Shown here: positions 24,590 to 35,755 of the stretch, in pieces | How the letters are laid out: each line of letters begins with the position of its first letter | Numbering within the stretch: the first letter of the stretch is position 1 | From: Scilla litardierei | Taxonomy: Eukaryota; Streptophyta; Magnoliopsida; Asparagales; Asparagaceae | DNA length: 64,000 nucleotides | Direction: 5' to 3' | Assembly: GCA_030789695.1 (NCBI GenBank) | Contig: CM061135.1 | Span: 111,670,301 to 111,734,300, forward strand | The notes under the pieces: model-generated | Seen by the model: the letters and a program-made list of their open reading frames with translations, nothing else | The model's database searches: none | What the model was told of the DNA's origin: nothing | Position numbers and translations under genes: made by a program

Positions 24590-25338
24590 TCTAATGGGAA
24601 AGGATGGATTCTTGATAGTGGTTGCTCCAAACACATGACGGGAGATCCCTCGTTGCTCTCCGAAGTGATTAGCATCAAGGATGGTGCAACGGTCACTTTT
24701 GGAGGTAATCAAAAGGGAACCATCATTGGAGTAGGTATCGTTGGTAATCCTTCAAAACCCTTAATTACTAATGTTTATCTTGTTAGTGGTTTGTGTCACA
24801 ATCTCATTTCCATTAGTCAAATTTGTGACAAAGGTTACACGGTTAACTTTGGAGAAGGATTGTGTACTATTGTTGATTGTGATTCAAATGTTTTATTTTC
24901 TGGTATTAGGCATAAAAATATTTATTATTTGAGCTTGCCTAAAACCGTAGAACATTGCTTAGTTGCTAACACAAGTGAACAACTATTATGGCATCGCCGT
25001 TTTGGTCATGTTCACTTCAAGCACTTATATAAGTTAGCTAAGCATGATCTAGTCAATGGTTTTCCTAAGATTGCTTTTAATAAGAAAAACTTTTGTGATT
25101 CATGTCAAAGAGGTAAACTAAGTAAATCTTCATTTAATCTTAAAGAAGGGATTACTTCTAAGAGGCACCTAGAACTTCTTTAGGTAATGCTCATTGTGGA
25201 TTAATTGTCGACGACGACTTTTCTAGATATACTTGGGTTTCATTCTTAACTAATAAGAATGAAGCTTATGAAGAGTTTACCAAATTTGCAAAGAAGATTT
25301 AGAATTTCTTAGGATCCACCATTATCACTATCTGTAGT
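24590..25338 (+). pseudogene. Copia protease and N-terminal integrase, cut by element B
   Basis: Protease shows the active-site triad in WILDSGCSKHMTG at about 24604-24640. The integrase pre-domain follows (LLWHRRFGHVHFKHL, then CDSCQRGK), giving the H-H-C-C zinc site. After LELL (about 25183) a TAG and a short deletion remove the segment that normally holds the first catalytic Asp (the H-x-D-L-F-G-P region). The frame then resumes with GLIVDDDFSRYTWVSF, has another TAG near 25300, and ends at the element B insertion in the core domain. Integrase continues at 33884. Confidence 0.85.
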
Positions 25339-26302
25339 TGTTTCAGAGTGTTTTCTCACTACTAGGCGTTGACCGTGGAGAACCCGGTCAACGTGGTCAA
25401 GGGACCCGCTTTGGGTCCCTCGGGGGCTTCGAATCGGTGCAGAAGGGGCGAGGGGAAGCCTCGGCCCTGGTGGAGATGCTCGGCCTCGGACAGACGCGCT
25501 CGGCCTCGGCTGAAAGGGGGACGAGGGGTAGCCTCAGTCGCCCGGGTAGATGCACGGCCGTCTGATGGCGAGGGTGAGTCTCAGACCCGATTAGGACGTT
25601 CGGCCTCGGTAGGGCGTGCTCGGCCAAGGAAGGCTGAGGGTGAGGGGAAGCCTCACCGTCCGGTTGATCGAGTGGTCGGAGAGGGGCGAGGGGTAGCCTC
25701 GGCCCGTTGGTCTGTTGTTCACCTGCGTAGACGAGAACGCTCGTCAGGGGGCCGAACCTTGGTTCCGGCCAAATCCCCTCCGATGCCTAAGTCAGATAGA
25801 GATCTGAGAAAGGAGGCCCGGCGGAGACGGTCCGACTCGTGAGGAGATCGTGACGGCGTCTCTCGGCGCGAGCGGGGGAGGAAGGAGATGAATTGGGGGA
25901 ACGAGGTCGTTGATGGAGTACCTTAGGTTTTGTTACCTGAGATGCGGTCCCCTTCTTCGTCGTTTTCCTGGCTCTTTTGTAGAGCTCCCCGCGTGATTGC
26001 CTCTGGCCCACGTCCCACGCCCACCATCGATCGTGCCCCATCAGTCCCCCCTTGCCGCCGCTCTCTCCGCCCTGTCAGCACCTCCCCATTATCGCTATTT
26101 AGTGGTCGCGCGTCCGGGGGAGTGGTTTTCGCAGGAGTGGGCGAGTGGCCAGCGGGTTATTGGGGCCGGGTCGGATCGAAGTTCGTGGAGGCCCCTTATA
26201 GGGCCCTTGCAGAACGGGCTTTCGAGGATGCAGATGGGCTCTTGACCAGTAGTTGGGCTTCTGGGCTCGTGCTCTTTGGGTCTCGGTCAAATAGGCGTAA
26301 CA
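25339..26302 (-). repeat. 3' LTR of element B
   Basis: On the plus strand it runs TGTTTCAGAG...GGCGTAACA. On its own strand it begins TGTTACGCC, similar to the TGTTACGACC of element A. It is rich in CTCGGCCTCGG and GAGGGG-type motifs (25430-25700). The reverse complement of its purine tract, ATTGCCCCCATC (26303-26314), adjoins it on the right. Confidence 0.93.
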
Positions 26303-26614
26303 ATTGCCCCCATCGGTCGGGTCGATCGGCCTCGGCCGGCTCGGCTCGGCCGATGTGACTCCTGCCGACTTTGACAAACTCTCCAATCTATGCCGACTCA
26401 TTTATTAGTCGTCATCATGAGTTGGCCCGTTCGATGTTTTTAAGGCGCGGGTTCCGAAGCGCCGTCGGCCTTCAGATGTTGCCACGTGTTGCGGCAAGAT
26501 AATCCCTGCCGCTCGCGGAGTCGTCTTTAAGTGGAGAAGCCGAGGGATTCGTGAGCCGCCTTCCCGTCGTCTTTCTTCTTTGCGCTGATCCCCCTTCTGT
26601 CTGAGCTCTGCCCC

Positions 26615-28758
26615 ATGTCGTCTTCCTCTGCTACGGGTTCGGTTCGGTCGGAGCGCGATGCGGATCCAGGTCTGGTGGGTGGCACTCCTTCGGCGACTAG
26701 TCAGCATGGGGACGATCTTTCAGGGATTCCTTCTGAGGTCTTGGCGTGGCCTTCGTCGATCTGTGCTACCGCCATCGGGAGCATGCGCTCTACCTACCTG
26801 CTTCCGCCCTACTCGGCTCGTGCCCCCGGGGCTGACGAGCGGATCTGCTCTCCTGGTCCCAATGAGGTCGGAATATATGAGAAGTGCTTCCACTTCGGGC
26901 TCCGCTTCCCGCTTCATCCTTTCATCGTTGAGTTCCTTCAGGCCCACAATGTGTGCTTGTGTCAATTCTGTCCCAATGCCATCGGAATCCTCGTCGGGTT
27001 CGTTGTCGTCTGTATGCTGAAGGGGGTGGTGCCCTCTCTCCGCCTCTTTGCCCAGTTCTACCGCCTGAGCCTCCATCAATCGGGGGCGTAAATTTACATC
27101 AGCGCCCGCCCGAAGATGTCCCTGGTGCTGGGGTTGCCAAGCTCTCTGAAACGCTGGAAGGGGGAATACGTGTTCGTCACATTCCCCTCGAGCGTACCCT
27201 TCCCGGCTCGGTGGAAGGCGGCCGGTGCCGTTGTTCTTAACATGGGTGAGCCGACGGTCGCCGAGCAGCAGACGGCGAGGGACATGTTGGCAATTCCTAC
27301 GAGGGAGCGCTCGATCGACTTCCTCTTTAGTGACCACAATTTCCGCCGGACGGTGTGGCCCCTAGGTAAGCTGCTCCAAATGCTCGCCCCACGAGGTCGC
27401 CCAGGTTCTGCTCTGCCTCTCATTTCTTCTTCGTGCGCAGGTGGGTTCCCTCTCGGTCCTTCTCCCGTCAGCGCTCTCGTGCAGGTCCTGAACCCGGATC
27501 CGCGTAGGAGGGACCATGTGTTGGCGGTCCGGAAGAAGCAACGGGTTGTGACCGCGTCCGGAGGCTCGAAGCGAAAGGAGATGTCGTCTCCCTCTCTCCC
27601 CTTGCAGGGGTCTCCCAAGAGGCTCCGCGAGGGGGTCGAGGGGGTCGACGTCCAGCCGACTGCTGACCGACCACATCCTGCTCCCGTCGAGGTTGCCTGG
27701 CCGTGGGCTGGCCCTTCACCTCTCCCGGATGGCTCTCTCCCTGAAGTTTACAGTCGGTATCTCGGGGCGTTCCGCTCCGCTCCTGGCGAGTTCCCTTCGT
27801 CTGGGGAGGGTCTTCTTCGTCCACGCTTTCCAGTGGGAGAGAAGGAGTCGGTGTTCTCGAGCCGCGGAGCCGCCGCTCGGGTGGCCGAGAACTGTTGTCT
27901 CCCTTCCGACCAGGCGGTGTTGGACGGAGTCAGAGGCGATTGCTTGGCTACCTTCGTGATCCAGGCTGGCCAATAGGTAGTGTGTCTCTGCTTGTCCCCC
28001 GGTTCTTCAGCTGCTTTCGCCGTCTTACCTTCGTTGCTTTGGTACAGTTGTCCTCGGCGGGCCTCTCGATGAGGCGTCAATTCGCGGCTCTTCCCAAAGC
28101 CAAATCCATGGCCGGGCTAGGCCCTGAGGTCCCTGGCGAGGAGGAGGAGGAAGCTGGTCAGTTGGAGGAAGCACGGGTTCAGTCCCTGAACTCCCGCATA
28201 ACTGAGCTGTCCTCTGCCCTGGAGGTGGCGGATCGGGAGAGGGCCGTGGCTCTGGCCGCTCAGTCAGAGGCCGAGTCGCGGCTCGCCTCTCTTTTAAAAG
28301 ATGTCGGCACGTCTGGAGGAGTCAAGCAGATCCCCGACCCGGCCGCTGCCTCCGAAGCCTCGGAGCTCTCCGGTCGTCTGGATGCTGCGGAGGAGCAGGC
28401 GAGGGCCCTTGCAGCCCAACTTGGAGAGAAATCCCGGGAGATCGAGAAGGAGAGGGCGGAGCACCAATGCCAGGTCGAGACCTTAGAGGCCCGGCTGCGT
28501 GGGCTCGAGGAGGTGGACCCGGCCCGGATCGCTCAGGATGCCGTGGCGGAGTATGCCACCTCCTTTATGGAGACCGCCTTATCGAAGGCGTACGAGAAGG
28601 GCTTCGCCCGGTGCCAGTCCGAGATCGAAGAGAAGTTCCCGCTTTCGGGGATCAACTTCGAGATACTTCAGATGTACTCCGACACCGAGCGGAGTAAGGG
28701 GGGAGACCCTAGCGAGCTGCCAGCCTGTGGCTCCCCCGGTGCCCCCGGAGAACAATGA
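26615..28758 (+). pseudogene. Antisense gene of element B (gypsy-type transposon domain plus coiled coil)
   Basis: Starts at the ATG at 26615 (MSSSSATGSV). The N-terminal domain has STYLLPPYSARAPGADE, GPNEVGIY, FGLRFPLHPF and ILVGFVVVCML, matching A1 and A2. TAA at 27089-27091 interrupts it in frame. After VWPL-G a 75-bp intron is predicted at 27366-27440 (CCTAG|GTAAGC ... TTCGTGCGCAG|GTGG), phase 1, the same codon as in A1 and A2. Exon 2 runs to 27976 and ends in TAG directly before GT. A second intron is predicted at 27977-28047 (TAG|GTAGTG ... GGTACAG|TTG). Exon 3 (28048-28758) is a long coiled coil rich in Glu, Ala and Arg. It converges on the integrase with a 108-bp gap. Role unknown; similar antisense genes occur in other Tat elements. 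Confidence 0.75.
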
Positions 28759-28866
28759 GGGAGGGGAATGCCCCTCGACCTCTTCGTGTATCCCTCTGTA
28801 CACCTTTTTGCTCCATCTGGAAAGGAATGAATTTAAAACAAATTTATTTCATATGAAGTGATACAT

Positions 28867-29850
28867 CTATTGAAAATACTTGCGTAAATGTTCTGCGTTC
28901 CAAGTGTGAGTGAGAACTCTCCCTTCCATGTCGGCTAGTCGGTAGGCTGCGGGTCCAAGGACCTCGACGACTTGGTAGGGTCCCTCCCATCTAGCCGCGA
29001 GCTTCCCTTTGCGAGCAGTATCAGTGGTGAAGCCCGCTTTCCGGAGGACCAGGTCCCCAAGGTGGAAGCTTCTCCCCCGCACCTGAGCGTTGTAGTATTG
29101 GGCCACCTTCTGCTTTTGGCGGATGATGGTGGCCAGTGACTGCTCCCGTCGTTCGTCGAGGAGCTCCAGGCTGAGCCGTAGGCCCTGCGAGTTCCGGTCT
29201 TCGTCAAAGTACTTGAGGCGCAGAGATTCTTCACCTAATTCGACCGGTACCACCGCCTCGGCCCCGTAGGTGAGCATGAAGGGGGTCTCGCCTGTAGCCT
29301 CCTTGTGGGTCGTTCGGTATGACCAGAGTATCCCGGGGAGCTCTTCCGGCCAGTTCCCTTCGGCGTCCTTCACCTTCTTTCGGAGGGGCTCTATGATGCA
29401 CTTGTTGGCCGCTTCTGCCATCCCGTTGGTCTGGGGGTGTGCTACCGAGGCGAAGAGGAGCTTGATTCCCCATTCCTCGCAAAAATCTTTAAACCCTGCT
29501 GAGTCGAACTGCTTCCCATTGTCTGTGACAATGGCCCGTGGTACTCCGAATCGGGAGATGATGGAATTCCACACGAAGCTTTTCGCTTTCTTCCACGTGA
29601 TGGTTGCCAACGGCTCGGCCTCGATCCACTTGGTGAAGTAGTCCACTGCCACGATCAGGTGTTTCCGCTGCCCTCGTCCTGGTTTGAACAGTCCGAGGAT
29701 GTCGAGCCCCCATTTTGCAAAGGGGATGGGGCTCACGATAGGGATGAGCTCTGATGGAGGAGTCGAGATGTGGTGGGCATACCTCTGGCATTCTTGGCAT
29801 CTCTGGACGTAGCTTGTGGCATCTTGGGTCAGGGTCGGCCAGTAGTATCC
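28867..29850 (-). pseudogene. Element B integrase (INT), separated from RT by one stop codon
   Basis: It follows the RT/RNaseH frame without a shift after TAG at 29851-29853 (KILR-stop-GYYWPTL). The zinc-binding part has RCQECQRYAHH. The catalytic core shows all three acidic residues: D in WGLDILG, D in IVTDNGKQF, and E in GMAEAANK. The C-terminus has the GPY/F module (RWEGPYQVVEV) and ends HLRKYFQ. It would insert the DNA copy into the genome. Apart from the stop, which probably arose from CAG by C-to-T, the integrase looks intact. If translation starts internally, the first Met (29736) lacks the zinc domain. Confidence 0.9.
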
Positions 29851-32670
29851 CTACCTCAAGATCTTCTGCGCGACTATCTTGCCCCCGTGGTGATTCCCGC
29901 AGATCCCGTCGTGAACCTCCCGCAGGACGTAGTCAGCTTCTTGCGGCCCGATGCACTTCAGGTACGGGAGGACATCCGTCTTGGTCCATCGTCTTCGGTA
30001 GAGTGTTCCCTCATGGATTACGTATCGGAGCGCCTTTCTCTCCAGGGTTCGGCGTTCGTCCCCATCGGCCGGCACCTCACCATGAGTGAGGTACCGGATG
30101 ATCGGGTCCATCCAGGTGGGTTCCTGGTCGATCGCCATCACCTCGTGCTCCTCCGTGCTGGGGGATGGCAGGTTCTCCACGTAGATGGTGCGGCCTAGTT
30201 CCTTTGGCGAGGACGAGGCCAGTTTTGACAACGCATCGGCCCGCGCATTCTCTGATCGTGGGAGGTGTAAGACCTCCACGTCCTTGAACTTGGACATCGC
30301 CGCTCTGGCGACTGGGAGGTATCTCTGCATCGCCTCCTCTCGTGCCTCGTAACTCCCTAAGAGTTGGTTGACAATGAGCTTCGAGTCGCTGAGGAGGCGG
30401 ACGGACTCAGCTCCGAGCTTCAGGGCCAGCCTCAGGCCGTTGATCACTGCTTCGTATTCCGCCACGTTGTTCGTGGCCGGGAACTCGAACCGCAACGCGT
30501 ATTCCACAATGCTCCCCTCCGGAGACCGGATCGCGATCCCGACCCCGCCTCCCGACTGTGTGGCCGAGCCGTCCACATGGACGATCCACGCCCCTGGATC
30601 CCCTGGCTGAAAGTGGTCAGCCGAAAGAAAGGACAGGGGTTGAGCAATTACCGTCGCCGGGTCTTTTTCCTTTGGGGGGTCATTTCTTTCCGTCGTGCAC
30701 TCGGCGATGAAGTCGGCCAGGGCCTGTCCTTTGATGGCCATGCGCGGTTTGAATCGGAGGTCGAACTCGCTCAGTTCCACTCCCCAGTTTAGCATCCTTC
30801 CCATTCGATCGAATCTCTTGAGATTCTGCTCCAGCTGTGAGTCGGTCAGGATTAGTATGGTGTGGGCCTGGAAATAGGGTCGGAGCCTTCGTGCTGAGAG
30901 GACGAGGGCGTACGCCAATTTCTCCATGGGCGAGTATCGCACCTCCGCCCCCTTCAAGATCCGGCTCGTGTAATACACCGGCCATTGCACCCCGCCGTCC
31001 TCCCGGATCAGCACCGAACTCACAGCCTCTTCCGCGCACGCCAGGTAAAGGCTCAGCGACTCCCCTTCCCGTGGTTTGGACAGGAGTGGGGGGCTGCGGA
31101 GATATTCTTTGAGGTCCTCGAACGCCCGGGAGCAGTCTTCGTCCCAATGTATCGTCTTCCTGTTGTTTGGAGGTTCCGCGATCGCTTTCCTTAGGACTTT
31201 GAAGAAGGGGAGCGATCTTTCCGCCGATTTGGAAAGGAACCGCCCCAAAGCTGCGATGCGCCCGTTCAGCCTCTGCAGCTCTTTGATCGTCGTCGGCTCG
31301 CGCATGTTGATCAGTGCCTCGATCTTGTCGGGATTAGCTTCAATACCACGATTAGTTATCATAAATCCCAAGAACTTGCCAGATCTTACCCAGAACGTGC
31401 ACTTCGCGGGGTTGAGCCGAATGTGGTGCCCCCGCAACCGCTCGAAGGTCTCCCGCAAGTCGGTGATGTGGTCTTCCGGTCGCCTTGATTTGACAAGCAT
31501 GTCGTCGACGTAGACTTCTAAGTTCCTCCCGATCTGGGAGCTGAAGACCTTGTTGACCATTCTCTGGTAGGTGGCCCCCGCGTTCTTCAAGCCAAAGGGC
31601 ATCTTCTTGTAGCAGTAAGTTCCCCGGTCCGTCGTGAAGGCTGTCATTTCTTCGTCCCGGGGGTCCATCTGGACTTGATTATATCCGGAGTAAGCGTCCA
31701 TGAAGCTTAGCATCTCGTATCCCGAGGTGTTGTCCACCAGGTGGTCGATACGCGGCAAGGGATAGCTGTCCTTGGGGCAGGCCTTGTTGAGGTCATTGAA
31801 GTCCACGCACATTCGCCACTTCCCGTTGGGTTTCTTGACCGTCACCACGTTCGACAGCCACTCCGGGTACCAGACCTCTCGTATGAAGCCGGCATCAAGG
31901 AGACGCTCCACTTCCTTGGAGGCTGCCTTCATCTTCTCGCCACCCAGGTTGCGCTTCTTCTGCCTAACCGGCTTGAAGTTGGGGTCGGCGTTGATCTGGT
32001 GGACAATCACCTGGGGGTCTACGCCGGGCATGTCTTCTGGTGACCAAGCAAAGATGTCCAGGTTCGCCTCCAGGCATTCGACCAGCTGATCCCTCAAGTC
32101 CTGGCTCAGCCCTCTTCCGATCGAGACGAACCGGCCCTCGATGTCTGTGACCGGGATTTGCTCCTGCTCCTCCACAGGGGCGGGCCTAGGCCCACTCCTC
32201 AAATCGAGCGCGGCCATCCGATCGGCTATGCGATCCTCGGGACCTTCCTCCGCCAGTAGATAGCAGGTGCTCGGTCTCCCCGCATCGCCTTCGACTTGCC
32301 CCATTCCCCCCGGCGTTCGGAACTTGATAGTCCGGTGGAGGGTCGAGACTATCGCGCCGACTGCGTTGAGCAGGGGTCGGCCGATGATCCCATTATATTC
32401 CGACCTGATCCCCAAGACGATGAATTCCACCGCCAGGGTTACCGAGTCTGGTGCGTTTCCGAGTGTTATCGGGAGATGGATCGTGCCGATGATGGGGGTG
32501 GAGTGACCCGTGAATCCAACCACGGGACCCGAGCGAGGTCGTAAGTCTTCTTTCCGCCGCCCCATCTTCTCCAGGGTTGACATAAAGAGGACGTCACAGG
32601 AGCTGCCGGTGTCGACAAGCAGCCGTCGTACCATGGCGGTGTCTATGACCAACGACACCACCAAAGCCAC
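29851..32670 (-). CDS. Element B polyprotein: protease, RT, RNase H and second (aRNH) RNase H
   Basis: An intact frame of 939 residues. Protease is at residues about 5-110 with VDTGSSCDVLF. RT lies at about 255-430, with WRMCVDFNDLNKACP, FMDAYSGYNQ and the catalytic YVDDMLV. A gypsy-type RNase H follows (HWDEDCSRAFEDLK, LYLACAEEAVSSVL, LTDSQLEQNLKRFD), then a second, archaeal-type RNase H (WIVHVDGSATQSGGGVG, NNVAEYEAVINGLRLAL, LLSDSKLIVNQL, ARADALSKLAS) at about 700-850. Dual RNase H is the hallmark of the plant Tat lineage. The end enters the integrase zinc domain (GICGNHHGGKI). No gag precedes it. It reverse-transcribes element RNA in virus-like particles, and would need gag from elsewhere. 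Confidence 0.95.
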   Translation of the reverse strand: MALVVSLVIDTAMVRRLLVDTGSSCDVLFMSTLEKMGRRKEDLRPRSGPVVGFTGHSTPIIGTIHLPITLGNAPDSVTLAVEFIVLGIRSEYNGIIGRPLLNAVGAIVSTLHRTIKFRTPGGMGQVEGDAGRPSTCYLLAEEGPEDRIADRMAALDLRSGPRPAPVEEQEQIPVTDIEGRFVSIGRGLSQDLRDQLVECLEANLDIFAWSPEDMPGVDPQVIVHQINADPNFKPVRQKKRNLGGEKMKAASKEVERLLDAGFIREVWYPEWLSNVVTVKKPNGKWRMCVDFNDLNKACPKDSYPLPRIDHLVDNTSGYEMLSFMDAYSGYNQVQMDPRDEEMTAFTTDRGTYCYKKMPFGLKNAGATYQRMVNKVFSSQIGRNLEVYVDDMLVKSRRPEDHITDLRETFERLRGHHIRLNPAKCTFWVRSGKFLGFMITNRGIEANPDKIEALINMREPTTIKELQRLNGRIAALGRFLSKSAERSLPFFKVLRKAIAEPPNNRKTIHWDEDCSRAFEDLKEYLRSPPLLSKPREGESLSLYLACAEEAVSSVLIREDGGVQWPVYYTSRILKGAEVRYSPMEKLAYALVLSARRLRPYFQAHTILILTDSQLEQNLKRFDRMGRMLNWGVELSEFDLRFKPRMAIKGQALADFIAECTTERNDPPKEKDPATVIAQPLSFLSADHFQPGDPGAWIVHVDGSATQSGGGVGIAIRSPEGSIVEYALRFEFPATNNVAEYEAVINGLRLALKLGAESVRLLSDSKLIVNQLLGSYEAREEAMQRYLPVARAAMSKFKDVEVLHLPRSENARADALSKLASSSPKELGRTIYVENLPSPSTEEHEVMAIDQEPTWMDPIIRYLTHGEVPADGDERRTLERKALRYVIHEGTLYRRRWTKTDVLPYLKCIGPQEADYVLREVHDGICGNHHGGKIVAQKILR

Positions 32671-32893
32671 GTCCGAGCTGCGTGCCGTTACGGACGCATT
32701 CGGTCTCTCGACCGGTGGGGATGGGGAGGGTTCCCCGGTCCCCTCCTCACGATCCTTCTTGCGTCGGACCCATGCCCGTCCTTACCGGTGGTGACGGGCC
32801 CTGTCGCCCCGTGTCAGGGCTTCGCTCTCCTTTCGCTGAGAAGGGGGAGGTCGCGTCATCGTAGATGTGGTTTGTTTCTTCGTGGGACTGTTC

Positions 32894-32912
32894 GTTCCCA
32901 CAGACGGCGCCA
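32894..32912 (-). other. Primer binding site of element B
   Basis: On the minus strand it reads TGGCGCCGTCTGTGGGAAC, two bases inside the LTR. It is the same site as in element A, which has one mismatch. Confidence 0.85.
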
Positions 32913-32914
32913 GA

Positions 32915-33878
32915 TGTTTCAGAGTGTTTTCTCACTACTAGGCGTTGACCGTGGAGAACCCGGTCAACGTGGTCAAGGGACCCTCTTTGGGTCCCTCGGG
33001 GGCTTCGAATCGGTGCAGAAGGGGCGAGGGGAAGCCTCGGCCCTGGTGGAGATGCTCGGCCTCGGACAGACGCGCTCGGCCTCGGCTGAAAGGGGGACGA
33101 GGGGTAGCCTCAGTCACCCGGGTAGATGCACGGCCGTCTGATGGCGAGGGTGAGTCTCAGACCCGATTAGGACGTTCGGCCTCGGTAGGGCGTGCTCGGC
33201 CAAGGAAGGCTGAGGGTGAGGGGAAGCCTCACCGTCCGGTTGATCGAGTGGTCGGAGAGGGGCGAGGGGTAGCCTCGGCCCGTTGGTCTGTTGTTCACCT
33301 GCGTAGACGAGAACGCTCGTCAGGGGGCCGGACCTTGGTTCCGGCCAAATCCCCTCCGATGCCTAAGTCAGATAGAGATCTGAGAAAGGAGGCCCGGCGG
33401 AGACGGTCCGACTCGTGAGGAGATCGTGACGGCGTCTCTCGGCGCGAGCGGGGGAGGAAGGAGATGAATTGGGGGAACGAGGTCGTTGATGGAGTACCTT
33501 AGGTTTTGTTACCTGAGATGCGGTCCCCTTCTTCGTCGTTTTCCTGGCTCTTTTGTAGAGCTCCCCGCGTGATTGCCTCTGGCCCACGTCCCACGCCCAC
33601 CATCGATCGTACCCCATCAGTCCCCCCTTGCCGCCGCTCTCTCCGCCCTGTCAGCACCTCCCCATTATCGCTATTTAGTGGTCGCGCGTCCGGGGGAGTG
33701 GTTTTCGCAGGAGTGGGCGAGTGGCCAGCGGGTTATTAGGGCCGGGTCGGATCGAAGTTCGTGGAGGCCCCTTATAGGGCCCTTGCAGAACGGGCTTTCG
33801 AGGATGCAGATGGGCTCTTGACCAGTAGTTGGGCTTCTGGGCTCGTGCTCTTTGGGTCTCGGTCAAATAGGCGTAACA
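32915..33878 (-). repeat. 5' LTR of element B
   Basis: 964 bp, with about five differences from 25339-26302 by eye. Followed by GTAGT (33879-33883), the second copy of the target duplication, then by copia integrase sequence. Confidence 0.93.
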
Positions 33879-33883
33879 GTAGT

Positions 33884-35755
33884 GATCATGGAGGAGAAAT
33901 TGAGAATGAATCTTTTACTAAGTTTTGTGATGACTCCGGGATAACTCATAATTTTTCCTTTCCTCGTGCACCACCACAAAATGGTGTTGGAGAAAGAAAG
34001 AATAGGACTCTTATTGAGTGTGCTCGCACTATGCTCCATGATAGTCATTTAGTACTACAATTTTGGGCAGAAGCGGTGCACACGGCATGTTATGTGCTCA
34101 ATAGGATCCTAGTGAGACCCCGAACGAACAAAACTTTTTTTGAGTTGTTTTATGATAAAAAGCCTCAAGTAAAATATTTTCGTGTGTTTGGTTCAAAATA
34201 TTTTATAAAGAACACATTTGTTAATTTAGACGAATTTGAGCCAAGATCCGATGAAGGAATTTTTGTTGGATATTCCATACGTATTAAAGCCTACCGGATA
34301 TACAACAAAACTTCTTCAACGATTGAGGAATCACTTCACTTATCCTTTTATGAAGATTTTGATTTTCCTCATGTTGATGATGATAATGTAGATATTCTTT
34401 GTGATTCTCTTAATAATGTTAAGATTAATGATTCTATTGTTGAGAGTAACACTTCTAACGAAATTGTTGAAGTTGTTCCTAGTGATACAGGTATACCCAA
34501 AGCTTATCCGACCGTTCGTAACCATCCCCATAACCAAATTATTGGAGATATTGGTGTGGGTGTTCGAACGAGATTGAGAATTGAAGAATTCTCTCATTGC
34601 ACATTTCTCTCTACCATTGAGCCAAAGAACATCCAAGAAGCTTGTGAGGATAGCTCTTGGATAGTGGCAATGGAAGACGACCTAATGCAATTCGAGAGAA
34701 ACGAAGTTTGGGAACTCGTACCTCTTCCAAGTGATCACCAATTCATTGGGACCAAATGGATCTTCAAGAACAAGACGGTTGAAAACGAGGTAATCACATG
34801 GAACAAAGTAAGGTTAGTAGCTCAAGGCTACCGGTAAGAGGAAGGTATTGATTTCGAAGAATCTTTTGCCCCCGTAGCTAGATTAGAATCTATAAGGTTG
34901 CTTTTATCTTTTGCATCCCATAAGAATTTTAAACTATTTCAAATGGATGTTAAAAATGCATTTTTAAATGGGTTTGTCAATGAAGAAGTTTATGTTTCAC
35001 AACCTCCCGTTTTTGTTCATGAAAAATTTCCAAACCATGTTTTCAAACTTAAGAAAGCGTTGTATGGGTTGAGACAAGCTCCTAGAGCTTGGTATGATCG
35101 ACTTAAGACTTTTCTTTTGAATTTAGGTTTTAAAATGGGAGAAGTTGATTCTACACTCTTCATTAAAGATTATGAAAATGATATTCTTTTGATTCAAGTT
35201 TATATAGACGATATTATTTTCGGTTCTACTAACTTTAATCTTTGTCAAGAATTTTCCAAGTCTATGAAGGATGAGTTTGAAATGAGCCACATGGGAGAGC
35301 TCATCTACTTCTTTGGATTGCAAATTCGACAAATGGACAATGGCACATTCATACATCAGACAAAGTACATAGGGGAGCTTATTAAGCGGTTCGGGATGGA
35401 ATCTTCTTCGAGCAAAAGGACTCACATGAGTACTACTACTCATCTACACAAGGATGAAAGCGGAAAAGATGTAGACGTTCGTCTATATCGAGGTATGATC
35501 GATAGCTTACTTTACTTAATCGCTAGTAGGCCCGATATCATGTTTTCCGTATGCCTTTGTGCTAGATATCAAGCAAGACCTAACGAGTCACACTTGATTG
35601 CTGTTAAACAAATATTTCGTTATCTCAATCTATCTCTAGACTATGGGTTACTTTACCCTAAATCTAGCACATATGAGTTAATCTCATATAGTGATGCCAA
35701 CTTTGCCGGATGCAAGTCTACAGAAAAAGTACTAGTGGCACTTGCCATTTCTTAG
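33884..35755 (+). pseudogene. Copia integrase (C-terminal part) and reverse transcriptase
   Basis: It resumes directly after element B with SDHGGEIENESF, which holds the second catalytic Asp. The catalytic Glu is in QNGVGERKNRT (about 33980-34010). The integrase end and a variable linker run to about 34620. RT starts with WIVAMEDDLMQFERNEVWELV. A TAA at 34835-34837 replaces a sense codon ([20 protein letters not shown]). RT goes on with [25 protein letters not shown] and the catalytic YIDDIIFGS at about 35199-35225. The frame is lost at about 35750, between RT and RNase H. Pol would copy element RNA into DNA and insert it. Confidence 0.92.

Larger units (their letters stand above)
25339..33878 (-). 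mobile_element. Tat-like Ty3/gypsy element B, complete with both LTRs, gag-less
   Basis: Two 964-bp LTRs (25339-26302 and 32915-33878) are flanked by the target duplication GTAGT (25334-25338 and 33879-33883). The primer site is beside the right LTR and the purine tract beside the left, so the element reads right to left. Pol occupies 28867-32670 and an antisense gene (plus strand) 26615-28758. Only about 220 bp separate the primer site from the protease, so gag is missing. LTR copies differ at about five positions, so the insertion is recent. It sits in the copia integrase. Confidence 0.95.

Noticed and set aside
25369..26401. Long Arg/Gly/Ser-rich frames in the LTRs of element B (also 32945-33866)
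   Set aside because: GC-rich LTR sequence with no domain, identical in both LTRs and open on both strands.
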